Assembly (NCBI GenBank): GCA_037968755.1
Contig: JBBKWB010000024.1
Span: 1-64,000 of the forward strand
Source of the DNA: Woeseia sp037968755
Lineage (GTDB): Bacteria > Pseudomonadota > Gammaproteobacteria > Steroidobacterales > Woeseiaceae
Length of the DNA: 64,000 nucleotides
Reading direction: 5' to 3'
In this document: positions 18,483 through 28,192 of the stretch, one piece after another
Layout of the letters: the number at the start of each line of letters is the position of its first letter
Position numbering within the stretch: position 1 is the stretch's first letter
The notes under the pieces: generated by a model
Databases searched by the model: none
Told to the model about the DNA's origin: nothing
Seen by the model: only the letters and a program-made list of their open reading frames with translations
Program-made: the position numbers and the translations under genes

Positions 18483-20051
18483 CTAATTGACTCCGTGCAT
18501 ATGCTTCCGGATAAGCGGCGCCAATACCATGATAACGAGTCCTATCAGTGCAGCGCTTGCAGCGATGTAGACAAAAAACTGCTGATACTGCAAAAGTACT
18601 TCTCGTTCCGTGGCATCACCGCTAGTCAAAGAATATTTCGCCACGACAGCCGACATATAATATCCGCCAGACAGCGCCAACATATATGCACCCATCATCA
18701 GGCCCACCATGATTTTTGCCGAGAGTTTGCTTACGACTGACATTCCAATTGGAATGATCCAAAAATCTGATACTGCAAGGATGAAAAAACACAGAACCAG
18801 CCAGCCTAGTCCTACTTTCTGGTCCGCGTCCGGCATCGTCGTACCGAGCCAAAGGACAGCGAATGCGACACCAAGAATAATAAAGGCCAAGCCAAATTTT
18901 GAGAATGACGGAGGATTGATCCGGTGCCGGTCCAGGTACCCCCACAGCCAAACGAAGGCTGGCGCAAGCAAGACCAGGAAAACGGGCAGTCCACCTACCA
19001 ATTGGGAGGACTGGATTTCAATACCAAGAAAGGTTCTATCTACTGCGCGCTCGGAGAACAAGATCAAAGAGCTTCCGTACTGTTCGATGTACACGGCATA
19101 CAGCGCTGTTAGCGCGAAAACCAACAGAGCGACGAGTGTCCGGTCCCGATCTTTCTTGTCGAGGCGCCAGATTGCAAACACAGCAAGCCCTACGAAAACC
19201 ACCACTAGTTGTGTACCGAGTAAGATCGCTACCAATCTCGCGTTCTGAATCGTTTGCCAAATTGCAAATACGGACAACAACGTGATGAGATAAATAAAAT
19301 GGTCGGTCGACAAGCCGAAGTAAGAATTCTTGCCCGACATAGAGGGTTCGGGCCTTTCTGCGATTCCCACTAAATAACGTTGACCGTATATAAACACTGC
19401 CAGCCCGAGTAACATTCCAATACCCGCGAGGCCAAAGCCATATCTCCAGCCGTACGTCTGGCCGAGATACCCGCATGCAATGGGAGCAATGGCTGCTCCA
19501 ACCATTATTCCCATTGAAAAGATTGTAAATCCCTTGTCTCTTTGAAACTCGCTGTTCGGATACAGAAGGCCGACGATCGACGTGATATTCGGTTTCAGAA
19601 AGCCTACGCCGCAGATTAGAAGAGAGAGCGACAGATAGAAAATCTGTAGGGACACTTCGTCCCGGTAAACAAGTAATTCGCCGTTCTCCTGGAGTTGCGC
19701 AACGGCCGGGCTACCCTCAAAAGCCATGCCGATGTGACCTGCGACCATCAACAAGCCACCAAAAATGACTGCCTTTCTGAAACCGAGGTAACGATCGGCG
19801 ATCCAGCCTCCAAAAACCGGAAGTATGAAAACCAGTGCCGTGAAGCTTCCATAAATAGCGAAGGCGTCTTCGTCTACAAATCTTAGGTGCTGTACCAAGT
19901 ACAAAATCAACAGGGCCCGCATCCCGTAATAACTAAACCTTTCCCACATTTCTGTAAGAAACAGTACATACAGGCCTTTAGGATGCCCGAACAATAACTC
20001 CTGGCTTGGTTCGGGGAGTGCAGCTGTCTCTGTTTCACTTGGTATTGTCAT
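18483..20051 (-). CDS. POT family proton-coupled oligopeptide transporter
   Basis: A 522-residue major-facilitator protein of the PTR2/POT family. The proton-coupling ExxER motif is in EMWERFSYYGMRA in the first helix, and about 12-14 hydrophobic segments follow. These proteins take up di- and tripeptides or peptide-like amides with protons. Its presence implies that the locus imports an amide-linked compound, in keeping with the deacylase gene directly downstream. An operator lies about 210 bases upstream in the 316-base gap, which otherwise holds nothing recognisable. The ribosome site before the ATG is weak. Confidence 0.92.
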   Translation of the reverse strand: MTIPSETETAALPEPSQELLFGHPKGLYVLFLTEMWERFSYYGMRALLILYLVQHLRFVDEDAFAIYGSFTALVFILPVFGGWIADRYLGFRKAVIFGGLLMVAGHIGMAFEGSPAVAQLQENGELLVYRDEVSLQIFYLSLSLLICGVGFLKPNITSIVGLLYPNSEFQRDKGFTIFSMGIMVGAAIAPIACGYLGQTYGWRYGFGLAGIGMLLGLAVFIYGQRYLVGIAERPEPSMSGKNSYFGLSTDHFIYLITLLSVFAIWQTIQNARLVAILLGTQLVVVFVGLAVFAIWRLDKKDRDRTLVALLVFALTALYAVYIEQYGSSLILFSERAVDRTFLGIEIQSSQLVGGLPVFLVLLAPAFVWLWGYLDRHRINPPSFSKFGLAFIILGVAFAVLWLGTTMPDADQKVGLGWLVLCFFILAVSDFWIIPIGMSVVSKLSAKIMVGLMMGAYMLALSGGYYMSAVVAKYSLTSGDATEREVLLQYQQFFVYIAASAALIGLVIMVLAPLIRKHMHGVN

Positions 20052-20260
20052 ATACTAATCAACTTACTCCACACCAACTGTTCATCGTCATAATTGATAC
20101 TTGCGGTTCTGCCTGCTCGAACTTCGATGGCTAAAGTCCTGAGCCACAATGGTTCGAGAGTCCAGGGAATCCGATCAATAGGCCAGATTTAATTTTCAGT
20201 AATAACGGGTAAGCCGACGAAACCGGATTTCTGAATTAAGTATTGATTTGCATATGTTAC

Positions 20261-20272
20261 TTTAACGTTACA
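20261..20272. promoter_or_regulatory. LacI-type operator 4 (POT transporter promoter)
   Basis: TTTAACGTTACA, exact consensus, upstream of the POT transporter and downstream of the amidohydrolase/deacetylase gene. Confidence 0.75.
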
Positions 20273-20367
20273 TTTTCTTTTCAGAACATTACTATGAATA
20301 AGCGATGAACACAAGATGGAACCCAAAGGATACTGGGGCTGTACGCAAGTTGATGCCTACCAGTTTG

Positions 20368-21531
20368 CTACTTCTTGTTCCACAACGCACCGTTAAGAAT
20401 GACGTTATGCACCCGCAACTGTTTTGCGCCGATGATCTGCTCGCGAACTGGGCGGTTTGCATCTTGATACTCAAAATCGCCATCAAGGACCTCAAGTACA
20501 ACAGCGTCGCCTACGCTACCCGATTCAAGCGTGCCCAAACCTTTCAGCCCAAGAATTCGAGCTGGATTAGCCGTCGTCGCTTTGATTACTTCGACCAGAT
20601 CCATTCCAAGACACAAAAACTTTGACATCGTAGTTAGAAGATCAAAGCTTGGCCCATCAACAGAAAATTGACTTACATCACTGCTGATAGTATCCGGCCA
20701 AAATCCCTGCTCAAGTAGTGAACGCGTGACGTGAAATGACATGCTGCCCATTCCGTGGCCGACATCGAAGTAGACACCTTTTTCACGTGCCTTTGACACA
20801 GCATCCTTGATTAGTCCAGAGCGAAATTCGATCGCAGCATTCGGAAACGGCCTGAAACAATGAGTCAAGATGTCCCCAGCCCTTAGCTTATTCAAAACTT
20901 CATCGATCCCTGGTGGGCCTAGATCAATATGGGTCATCAGCGGCAAGCCCAGCATTTCCGCCGCTTCGAGAGCAAGATCAACCGGAATCATGCCATTAAA
21001 GTCACTGGCATGGTGACCCGCCCTCACCTTGACTCCTTTGATGACTTCTGGATGCGCGGCGGCAGTTTCGACACACTCTTGTATGCTCAACAATTCGAGA
21101 TTTCCACATTCGCCAACGGCGATCGTTTTTCCCAATCCATATATTCCAGCATAGGAAATATTCAGCAACGAGAAAATATGCAATGGCGATCTTTCGATGA
21201 CATATCGCTTCAAGCCTTCAAAATTCCCTGCGCCCGCGCTGCCGGCATCGACAAAAGTGGTGGTGCCGCTTTTCCATGCTATAGATTCTGCATCGACACT
21301 AAGATACGAACCACCCCAGTAGACGTGCGAGTGCATATCGATAAGCCCAGGCACGACATACTTTCCGATAACATCAAGAGTAGCTGCTGCGTCATCAACT
21401 GGTATATCTAGCGCAATCGTTGCCACCTTAGAGTCGCAAAATGCAACATCATAAATTCCGTTGCGCCCTGTGGCGGGGTCCATAACGCGACCACCCTTCA
21501 ACACAAGATCAAATTTGTTGTTGTCGTTCAT
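20368..21531 (-). CDS. Amidohydrolase/deacetylase family metallohydrolase (dihydroorotase-like)
   Basis: A 387-residue cytoplasmic TIM-barrel hydrolase of the dihydroorotase branch. Metal ligands are visible in order: His67 and His69 in DMHSHV, a candidate carboxylated Lys in KGVKVR (165/168), His201 in THIDLG, His224 in THCFRPF, and a later GHGMGSMSF segment characteristic of this subgroup. Family members hydrolyse N-acyl or cyclic amides and are often encoded next to SelA-like PLP enzymes, one of which is present at 16137. The gene lies upstream of the POT transporter on the same strand. Confidence 0.87.
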   Translation of the reverse strand: MNDNNKFDLVLKGGRVMDPATGRNGIYDVAFCDSKVATIALDIPVDDAAATLDVIGKYVVPGLIDMHSHVYWGGSYLSVDAESIAWKSGTTTFVDAGSAGAGNFEGLKRYVIERSPLHIFSLLNISYAGIYGLGKTIAVGECGNLELLSIQECVETAAAHPEVIKGVKVRAGHHASDFNGMIPVDLALEAAEMLGLPLMTHIDLGPPGIDEVLNKLRAGDILTHCFRPFPNAAIEFRSGLIKDAVSKAREKGVYFDVGHGMGSMSFHVTRSLLEQGFWPDTISSDVSQFSVDGPSFDLLTTMSKFLCLGMDLVEVIKATTANPARILGLKGLGTLESGSVGDAVVLEVLDGDFEYQDANRPVREQIIGAKQLRVHNVILNGALWNKK

Positions 21532-21754
21532 TGAGGTCGCCTGTCAAAGTATGTAGGTTGCGGAAGCAGAAAGGTACGGCAATGACGTCTCGAAACCTTC
21601 GGGATACTTGGGCCCACAATGGGCAAAGTGTCTTTGTCTTTTCTGATTCACGATATACTCCCGAAAGTATCTCAGAGCACCCTCGCCTCGTACTTATCTG
21701 GTGCACGGGGCCCGTCGCGGTTCCTCACATCGTAATACGTTCGACCATCTAAAC

Positions 21755-22543
21755 TTAGACGGGCACTTGAAACTCTGTGAGCCGTACGACTTCAGTTTGT
21801 ATGGCATCACCATCCAATTTAAAAACTCGGAACCCTGGGGCAATCGGGTCGCAGACAAGAGAGTCCGTTTGCGGCTTAAACTGGACTGCAGTCGATGGCG
21901 TTGTCAAAAGTTTGACATTTCCAAGGCGGCCTTCGAAATGTTGATGAACGTGACCAGCGCTTACGGCGCGAATCTGTGAGAACTCACCGATCAGTTTGAT
22001 CAACGCATCCGGATCACGAAGGCCAATCTTATCGAGCCATTCAGACTGAATCCTGAAAGGCGGGTGATGGGTGAACAGGACCGTCGGTTGATCCGAGTGT
22101 TTTGTCAATTCCGCTTTCAGCCATTGCAGGTGTTCGTCGTCGACATGGCCAGGTGTCTCCCCTGGGACATGCGAATCAACACCCAGGAGTCGCCAGCCGG
22201 CTAGTTCCTCAGAAAAAGTAATATGCTTTTCGGACGCGCGTCCTGCGCCAGGGAAGGCGTGGCGAATGAAATCACGATCATCGTGATTGCCGGGAATCAG
22301 GTACAGCCGCGGAAAGCGCTCAACAACTAGTTCTTTAAGAATTCTGTAAGTTGCAATTTTCTCGTCATGAACCAAGTCGCCAGTAAGAACCACAACGTCA
22401 AAGTTCCATTGACCAGCATTCTGTCCCGCATCGATAAAATCCAACATGTCGACGAGCGACCTGTACGTTGAAACACCCTTTAACGTCGCGTCCGGGTCGG
22501 ACAGAAGGTGCAAATCGGTTAGTTGCAGAATCTCAGCTGTCAT
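21755..22543 (-). CDS. Calcineurin-like metallophosphoesterase, CpdA-type
   Basis: A 262-residue two-metal phosphoesterase. The full motif set is visible: Asp10 and His12 in TDLHLL, GDLVHD at about 54, GNHDD at about 84, an FTHHPP segment, and GHVHQHFEG near 200. This arrangement matches class III 3',5'-cyclic AMP phosphodiesterases (CpdA). In a catabolic locus it could lower cAMP or act on a phosphodiester in the substrate; the sequence does not distinguish these. It is followed by 223 bases without a clear gene, though the minus strand has a short open frame ending in TGA near 21660. Confidence 0.82.
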   Translation of the reverse strand: MTAEILQLTDLHLLSDPDATLKGVSTYRSLVDMLDFIDAGQNAGQWNFDVVVLTGDLVHDEKIATYRILKELVVERFPRLYLIPGNHDDRDFIRHAFPGAGRASEKHITFSEELAGWRLLGVDSHVPGETPGHVDDEHLQWLKAELTKHSDQPTVLFTHHPPFRIQSEWLDKIGLRDPDALIKLIGEFSQIRAVSAGHVHQHFEGRLGNVKLLTTPSTAVQFKPQTDSLVCDPIAPGFRVFKLDGDAIQTEVVRLTEFQVPV

Positions 22544-22742
22544 TCGTAGTCACGCTATTGAGTTACGCCGTGACCTCGCTTTTTCGGATCGAATGGTTTC
22601 GTTAGCCATTGGGTGCCAATTCCGGGCCGGCCTCTCAATAGTATGTCAGCGTTCTCTGGTAAACAGAGTTTGTCCTGGCGGCGGCAATATTGAGTATGGC
22701 AAACAATGTCAGCGGCCAGTGCTATGGCGCACCTAGCTGCGA

Positions 22743-22778
22743 GGCTTTTACCCGAGTGCATACACCCGGGTAAAAGCC
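22743..22778 (-). terminator. Strong hairpin after TonB receptor
   Basis: Two perfect 12-base arms (22743-22754 and 22767-22778, GGCTTTTACCCG and its complement) around a 12-base loop, about 50 bases beyond the TonB receptor stop. No T-run follows, so it may be a factor-dependent terminator or an RNA-stabilising stem. Confidence 0.55.
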
Positions 22779-22828
22779 CGCAAATAATGCGCGGCCACTA
22801 AGATCCTGGCCAATATTCGAGATTTCTA

Positions 22829-25216
22829 TTAGAAGCTCTTGCTAAGTGTCAAACCGACGGTTCGAGGTGCTGCGGTATTCACGAGGACGTTTCCACTGAC
22901 ACCGAATCGGCCTCCAGCATTGCTCTCAATTATTTCATCCGTAGCATTCTTGACGTACAAGGCAACTGTTAGAGAGTCGTCCAGAATCGTTACTCCTGCC
23001 CGAAGTCCAAGTAAGGTATACGGATCCAATATCAACAGCGGATCTGCCGGCTCGCCGACAACAGACGACCGCTCTCCAAGGTGTCGAAGGTCACCCTGGA
23101 CAAAGAAGTCACCACCACCCATTGCGTTAATCGGAACGCTGTATCTTGCAATAAGGCTGCCAGACCAATCGGGAACATTCTGAATCCTGTCGCCTGGTGA
23201 AGTTACTGTGACACCTTCGCCCGGGTTTTCTATTTGTGCATCTGTGTACGACAAACTTGCCTGGATACGCAGGCTGTCTGTTAACAGCGTTGTGAACTCG
23301 GCCTCAAACCCTTCGATTGTCGCGGAACCAACGTTTGCCGTCAGGACTCTTGTACAGGTACTGCCTGGAAAATTACCAAGGCTTACTTGCTGCTGCAGAT
23401 TGGTCCAATCGGTCTGGTATGCCGAAACGTTCAGCGTAGCGCGACCGTCCGCGAATCCCGATTTCAATCCGATTTCGTTGGTTCGTACGGCATCCGAGCT
23501 ATACGATCCAGCCGCAAACTGCTGCAGGTTGTTATCGATGATGACCGATTCACACTCGGGTGTTGACGCTAAATCAATCGGCAAAGTGGCGCCACCAAGC
23601 CTGAAGCCTTCTGCGATAGAACCGTAAATATTCATGCTGTCTGAAAGGCTATACGAAACGTTAAATCTGGGCATCGAATCGCTTTCTGCTTGACCAGTAA
23701 TCGACTCGTCCGGAATGACCGTATTAGCTGGGTTAAGTTGCGGGCGGCTTTGATCTGTAGATTGATCGAAAAACCTGATTCCCGCAGCAACTGCCAACCG
23801 ATCGGTGATATCGAATGAGACGTCAAAAAATAGCGCCTTATTCTCGTCTTGCACATCCCAGGTATTAGCCAAATAGGTGTCGTTAACAATTGGAAGCGGG
23901 ATGCTTGGAGCAGCGACTCCCCAACCCGGCGCAAAAAGTATTTGCGATCCGTCCCTCTGTTCATCCATAAAAAACGCGCCGACAACCCAATTCAATCGGC
24001 CCAGAAACGAGCTGTCCGCTCCCGAATAATTTGATTGAATCCGCACTTCTTGTGTGAACGTATCAACTTCGAATACACCTTCAAGAATACCCAAAGCAGG
24101 TATGTAGTCCAGTCCTGCGTCGCTGGCTCCGCCAAGAGCGAACATTACAGGAGTAAAGTCGATTGTCTCTTCGAACCTGCGCGTATACAGGCCTGAATCC
24201 GAATGGATAGTAACTGAGCCTAAGTCGTACGAAACATTCAGCGTAGTCGACGTCATCTCGCTCGCTTTTGGCTCCAGCATATAGACTTCTTTCGTTCTGT
24301 CCCGGGAGTATGCGGTGTTGTACTGACTCATATCGTCAGTGGTGGCTTTCTGCCATAACACAGCAACATCGACACTTAGCAGGTCACTTGGCGTATATGA
24401 GACTGCTGCCCTTATGCCCTTCGACTCAGAAGAATTGGTATCCTGTTGAAACACTGAAGAATCGGTTCGTTCCAATTCTAACGGCGGCGCTACCGGATAT
24501 ATTGAGTTCGGGACTGTTGTATCGAGCGATGGAATAATTGTATCGATATAGCCACCCGTATTGCGCATCGTTGCGACAAACCTTGCAGCCAGTACATCGT
24601 TGATGATCGGGAAATTAAGCATCGCATTTAATCCACCCCCCTCTCCACCGGAAGCCATTACCTCGGCCGTTGCTTCCACCACTCCTTCAAACTCTGAGGA
24701 ATTAGGACGATTGTGGTACAGCTTTACTGCGCCGCCCATTGACGCCGCTCCATACAACGTGCCTTGTGGCCCTCTTAGCACCTCAATACGATTAATATCA
24801 AAGAGCTGGGTATCCACCGGCGTTATAGGAACATCGTTCAAATAGAATCCCGTAGTCGAAGACAACGAGGACGCATCGGTCCCGCCGAGTCGAGCATTTG
24901 CGACACCCCGAATGACGATATTTTGTCCGCCGCGCTCTCCATACGTATTGTGAGCAATGTTAACGCTCGGCACGAACTCGAAGTAATCCGCCAATCCCTC
25001 TGCACCGAGGTTCTGCAGAGTGTTTCCAGAAAGCGCGGAAACCGAAAGTGCGACATCTTGCAGGGACTGCTCTCGTCGAGCTGCGGTGACAATAATCTCT
25101 TCCAGTACGTCAACCTTCCTGGCATTTCCGCTGGCGTTTGCTTCCTGAGCAACCGCGCCCCCGGTAAAGAATCCCGCCAGCACTGCGACTAGCCCCGCTA
25201 TCTTCTTCACACCCAT
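22829..25216 (-). CDS. TonB-dependent outer-membrane receptor
   Basis: A 795-residue receptor with a signal peptide (VAVLAGFFTGGAVAQ), a TonB-proximal EEIIVTAARRE segment, a plug with VLRGPQGTLYG, and a barrel ending in Phe (SKSF). A longer frame begins 40 codons upstream, but the ATG at 25216 is chosen: GAGGGG lies just upstream and it is followed at once by the signal peptide, while the extra residues do not look like an export signal. It resembles the receptor at 6797-9199 and probably imports a related substrate. An operator lies about 70 bases upstream of the ATG. Confidence 0.93.
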   Translation of the reverse strand: MGVKKIAGLVAVLAGFFTGGAVAQEANASGNARKVDVLEEIIVTAARREQSLQDVALSVSALSGNTLQNLGAEGLADYFEFVPSVNIAHNTYGERGGQNIVIRGVANARLGGTDASSLSSTTGFYLNDVPITPVDTQLFDINRIEVLRGPQGTLYGAASMGGAVKLYHNRPNSSEFEGVVEATAEVMASGGEGGGLNAMLNFPIINDVLAARFVATMRNTGGYIDTIIPSLDTTVPNSIYPVAPPLELERTDSSVFQQDTNSSESKGIRAAVSYTPSDLLSVDVAVLWQKATTDDMSQYNTAYSRDRTKEVYMLEPKASEMTSTTLNVSYDLGSVTIHSDSGLYTRRFEETIDFTPVMFALGGASDAGLDYIPALGILEGVFEVDTFTQEVRIQSNYSGADSSFLGRLNWVVGAFFMDEQRDGSQILFAPGWGVAAPSIPLPIVNDTYLANTWDVQDENKALFFDVSFDITDRLAVAAGIRFFDQSTDQSRPQLNPANTVIPDESITGQAESDSMPRFNVSYSLSDSMNIYGSIAEGFRLGGATLPIDLASTPECESVIIDNNLQQFAAGSYSSDAVRTNEIGLKSGFADGRATLNVSAYQTDWTNLQQQVSLGNFPGSTCTRVLTANVGSATIEGFEAEFTTLLTDSLRIQASLSYTDAQIENPGEGVTVTSPGDRIQNVPDWSGSLIARYSVPINAMGGGDFFVQGDLRHLGERSSVVGEPADPLLILDPYTLLGLRAGVTILDDSLTVALYVKNATDEIIESNAGGRFGVSGNVLVNTAAPRTVGLTLSKSF

Positions 25217-25286
25217 GGTATTCCCCTCGTTCGGCAACTGTTGGTTGGTAACTTTGTGCTTTATTAGTTGCAACAGAATTAATACA

Positions 25287-25298
25287 TTTAACGTTATA
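25287..25298. promoter_or_regulatory. LacI-type operator 5 (TonB receptor promoter)
   Basis: TTTAACGTTATA, a one-base variant of the consensus, about 70 bases upstream of the TonB receptor ATG. Confidence 0.7.
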
Positions 25299-25510
25299 GT
25301 ACTTTGGAGCTTACACCATGAAAACCCGAATATCAACTTGGCTTTAACTTCATTTTGAGCAAGGGATAGAATGCGTAAAGTCTGGATTTTACAGGGGGTT
25401 CAGGCTGGTTCCTTTAAAGCCCTGCCGTATCGTGCAACGCAAAACAAATGATCGGACAGGAGGGCGGAAGCCCCTCGCATAGTCGCGACATCAGGGCGCC
25501 CACGACTCTA

Positions 25511-26896
25511 CTAGCTATTCGACGATAACTCCAAAATCGCCCTTGCTGCGCCATCAATCACGCGTTCGAGACAGCCTTTCTTGAACAACGCGACGCCAAC
25601 CTGATAACTATGCGTCGCGTATTCTGCCTTTGCGGGCAGGTAAGACATATAGCCGTTTACAATATTCATTACAGCAATACCGGTACCAGGATACTCGGCC
25701 CTCAGCCTGACTTGCAGGTTACTGGATGCCTCGGCCGGAGTGCTGACCAAATAGGAATCCCCAAGTCGCCACACAGTTATCTCGATCGCTCTCGACTCAT
25801 CATCCCCAACTGACGCACACATCAAAAGCCGCCTTTTCAGACGTTCGAGCTTTGCGCGGTCAGAAGTATTGGCTATCTCTTTTTCTATCTCATTGCGACT
25901 GGGTCGCTCTGCCAGTTCGAGCGGTATTGACACAACGCAGGTCGCTATCGTCCGATTTGCGTGTAAATCAGAGAAGTTCCACTTGCCAAGCGGTGCGCCC
26001 GAATCCTCCAGCCCAACGTATGACCAGCTCTTTTCAGGGGGTAGCATCGAGGTGAGGCAAGACAAGACCGAGAAACCCAATTCACGACCATTCTGATCGG
26101 CAATCTGAGTATCCGCGGAATAACTAAGCCTCGGCCCAACGTCTCCGGACGCGCCATGCAAGAAAATACAAAGAGCATCAGGCGCATGCTGCTCCACCGT
26201 TTCACGCATGGCTCCAACATAATCCGGAGATATCAGCCTGTTGGCACCTCCGAGAGAAATCGGATGGCACGCGTAATTCACCAGTACCCCTATCGTGCTA
26301 CCTGACTTGTTCGCAATCCGCCCTACGAGAACTGTGTCATCTGCAGTTTCATCAAGATTCAATCCGCAATAGATGCTGCCCGATAATGGTTCGACAAAAT
26401 TCCTGTTTTGGGCGAGCCCGCATCTTCCGGTCGCCCAGGTTAGTACTGAATCCTGACTGGCAGACCGGGCTGCACCGATGGCATCTGCACAGGACGCAAC
26501 TATTTGTTCGCGAAATTCAGCAATAAGGTGCCCACCGGGGCAGTCTTGTTTGTCCAGCGATGTCGGCGGCGCGGAATGAGTATGGCTCAGATGCAACATC
26601 AGTTGATGATTAGTCAAGCCTGTTCTCTGCAAAATACTGAGCCGTATCCCCGACTCGTCATCAGCAGATCGCCACCAGCCCAGATCGAGACTGATTAACA
26701 CCAATTCGTCAGTGCCCAGTCCGAACACAATTACTGAAGCCAGCAGCGGCCTATGAACGCCTAGTGCGGTGTCAAATGCTGAACTACCCCAATTTCGGAA
26801 ATAGATTTCGGGATTCGGTGTGATATCGGTTCGCGCCACACCGATTCGACCGGCGAAGCCAGAGTGTCTCAGCTCGGTAGAGTTACTCCTGAACAT
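25511..26896 (-). CDS. Neutral/alkaline ceramidase-like amidase, divergent copy
   Basis: About 461 residues, the third ceramidase-like protein of the window and the most different. It keeps GRIGVARTDITP near the start, HLSHTHSAPP in the zinc-binding region and NYACHPISLGG further on, so the active site appears intact. It has no signal peptide and no C-terminal Ig-like domain. The start is uncertain: a TTG at 26908 or an ATG at 26896; the ATG is preferred. It follows the deacylase gene at 26940-27968 on the same strand with a short gap, suggesting that an amidase and a deacylase work in sequence on one substrate. Confidence 0.84.
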   Translation of the reverse strand: MFRSNSTELRHSGFAGRIGVARTDITPNPEIYFRNWGSSAFDTALGVHRPLLASVIVFGLGTDELVLISLDLGWWRSADDESGIRLSILQRTGLTNHQLMLHLSHTHSAPPTSLDKQDCPGGHLIAEFREQIVASCADAIGAARSASQDSVLTWATGRCGLAQNRNFVEPLSGSIYCGLNLDETADDTVLVGRIANKSGSTIGVLVNYACHPISLGGANRLISPDYVGAMRETVEQHAPDALCIFLHGASGDVGPRLSYSADTQIADQNGRELGFSVLSCLTSMLPPEKSWSYVGLEDSGAPLGKWNFSDLHANRTIATCVVSIPLELAERPSRNEIEKEIANTSDRAKLERLKRRLLMCASVGDDESRAIEITVWRLGDSYLVSTPAEASSNLQVRLRAEYPGTGIAVMNIVNGYMSYLPAKAEYATHSYQVGVALFKKGCLERVIDGAARAILELSSNS

Positions 26897-26939
26897 TGCT
26901 GCGCTCAATCAATTACGTTCGATTTGCCATGATTTTACA

Positions 26940-27968
26940 TTATTGTCGTCTAGCGAGGGCAAACAGGCACGAACCATCATCTGCGCGGCCGAGATGGCGG
27001 CGTCCTAATACGATACCGTCGAAACTGGTCGTGACGACCACCGGTTCAACGTCAGGCCTGTCGACAAAGTGGATTTTGGCGCACTCTTGTCCGGCACTCA
27101 CTTCATCGCCAAGGTTTACGAGCGGTTCGTAAAGTCCGGGACATGGTGCGTAAACGAAATTGTTCGATGATAGCCACTCTACCTCGCAGGTTTCTATGTT
27201 CTCGCCTACCGTGTCAATGCCAGTATCCTGCAATACCCCGACATGTCTCAGGAACCGCGGAACGCCTGTCATGAGCAGTTCCAAGCCAGCTCGTGAAACG
27301 CCACCACAACCTCCAAATTCCCCACCGACGGAGTAGACATTTTGAGTAACCGCTTCACTAGAGGCATAGCCGTTATTCGAGTTTGCTGGAATCCGCGCAT
27401 GTGCGGTATACGGGGCACCGATGAGCCTTGCCGCTGCGTACGCTATGTCGTTCTGTTGCTTATTCTCGCCCTCATAGCACGTAACATTTGGCACGAAATC
27501 AAGTGATACGCCACCCGAATGCAAATCCAGGTGCCAATCGCATAGTGGAAATATGCAACGACTGATAAAAAACGCAATCTGCTCGGTGATTGAACCTTCC
27601 GGATCGCCCGGGAATGAACGATTCAGATTCAGACCATCAATTGGCGATAGCCTTTTACCCGACAGTGCTGCGGGAGTGTTTGCTGCGGGCATTATTATCA
27701 ATCGCCCCTGGATATCCTGGAGACGCAAACTATTCAGAATTTTTGCTAGTACAATCTGGCCTTCATACTCGTCGCCATGACAACCCGCCATCAGAAACAC
27801 GGTCGGACCAACACCGTTCTTGAAAACCACGAGCGGTACACGAACGGTGCCCCAAGCATCTGAGTTAATCGATTGAGGAATGACAAGGTAACCGACCTGC
27901 CTCCCGGGCTCATCAAGATCAACGTCTGTCCAGGCAAGTGCGCTCTCATGTATCTGTTGGTTAGCCAT
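26940..27968 (-). CDS. Succinylglutamate desuccinylase/aspartoacylase family deacylase (DoeB-like), copy 2
   Basis: A 342-residue zinc deacylase and clear paralogue of the gene at 17365-18381. Zinc ligands His64 and Glu67 are in CHGDEYEG, and His150 in DLHSGG; LNRSFPG is the carboxylate-binding motif. By resemblance to DoeB it probably removes an acyl group from an amino acid amide. AGAGGGG precedes the ATG. It is transcribed divergently from the SDR gene at 28193, and a perfect 18-bp palindromic operator lies between them. The ceramidase-like gene follows, probably in the same transcript. Confidence 0.88.
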   Translation of the reverse strand: MANQQIHESALAWTDVDLDEPGRQVGYLVIPQSINSDAWGTVRVPLVVFKNGVGPTVFLMAGCHGDEYEGQIVLAKILNSLRLQDIQGRLIIMPAANTPAALSGKRLSPIDGLNLNRSFPGDPEGSITEQIAFFISRCIFPLCDWHLDLHSGGVSLDFVPNVTCYEGENKQQNDIAYAAARLIGAPYTAHARIPANSNNGYASSEAVTQNVYSVGGEFGGCGGVSRAGLELLMTGVPRFLRHVGVLQDTGIDTVGENIETCEVEWLSSNNFVYAPCPGLYEPLVNLGDEVSAGQECAKIHFVDRPDVEPVVVTTSFDGIVLGRRHLGRADDGSCLFALARRQ

Positions 27969-28056
27969 CTTGCCCCTCTACTGATGAGATCTTTATTCAA
28001 TAGCGAATAAGTACCAGCCGACAGCCGGCATAGCCTATATACTCTACAACATGAAG

Positions 28057-28074
28057 AAGTGTAACGTTACACTT
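28057..28074. promoter_or_regulatory. LacI-type operator 6, perfect 18-bp palindrome
   Basis: AAGTGTAACGTTACACTT, the longest and most symmetrical operator in the window (core TGTAACGTTACA). It lies in a divergent promoter gap, about 90 bases from the deacylase start and 120 from the SDR start. Likely the highest-affinity site. Confidence 0.82.
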
Positions 28075-28192
28075 TTCGAAGTCAAATACTCCGTGTGAGT
28101 CGAACGTTGGGCATGATTTCCTCCATCCATTTGGGAGGTTTACTAATGCCCTACTTAGCGGCTCGTGAGTATCCAGAGGCATGGGGTGACTA

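Noticed and set aside
21531..21752. Open frames on both strands between the metallophosphoesterase and amidohydrolase genes
   Set aside because: Neither has a plausible domain or start; the gap is only 223 bases. The minus-strand end (YYDVRNRDG...) is slightly protein-like but cannot be assigned.
22555..22761. 68-codon minus-strand frame between the phosphodiesterase and the TonB receptor
   Set aside because: Protein-like in places but with no recognisable family or good ribosome site, and it runs through the strong hairpin at 22743-22778.
25217..25336. 40-residue N-terminal extension of the second TonB receptor
   Set aside because: The extension is not a signal peptide and covers the operator; a good ribosome site and signal peptide begin at the internal ATG 25216.
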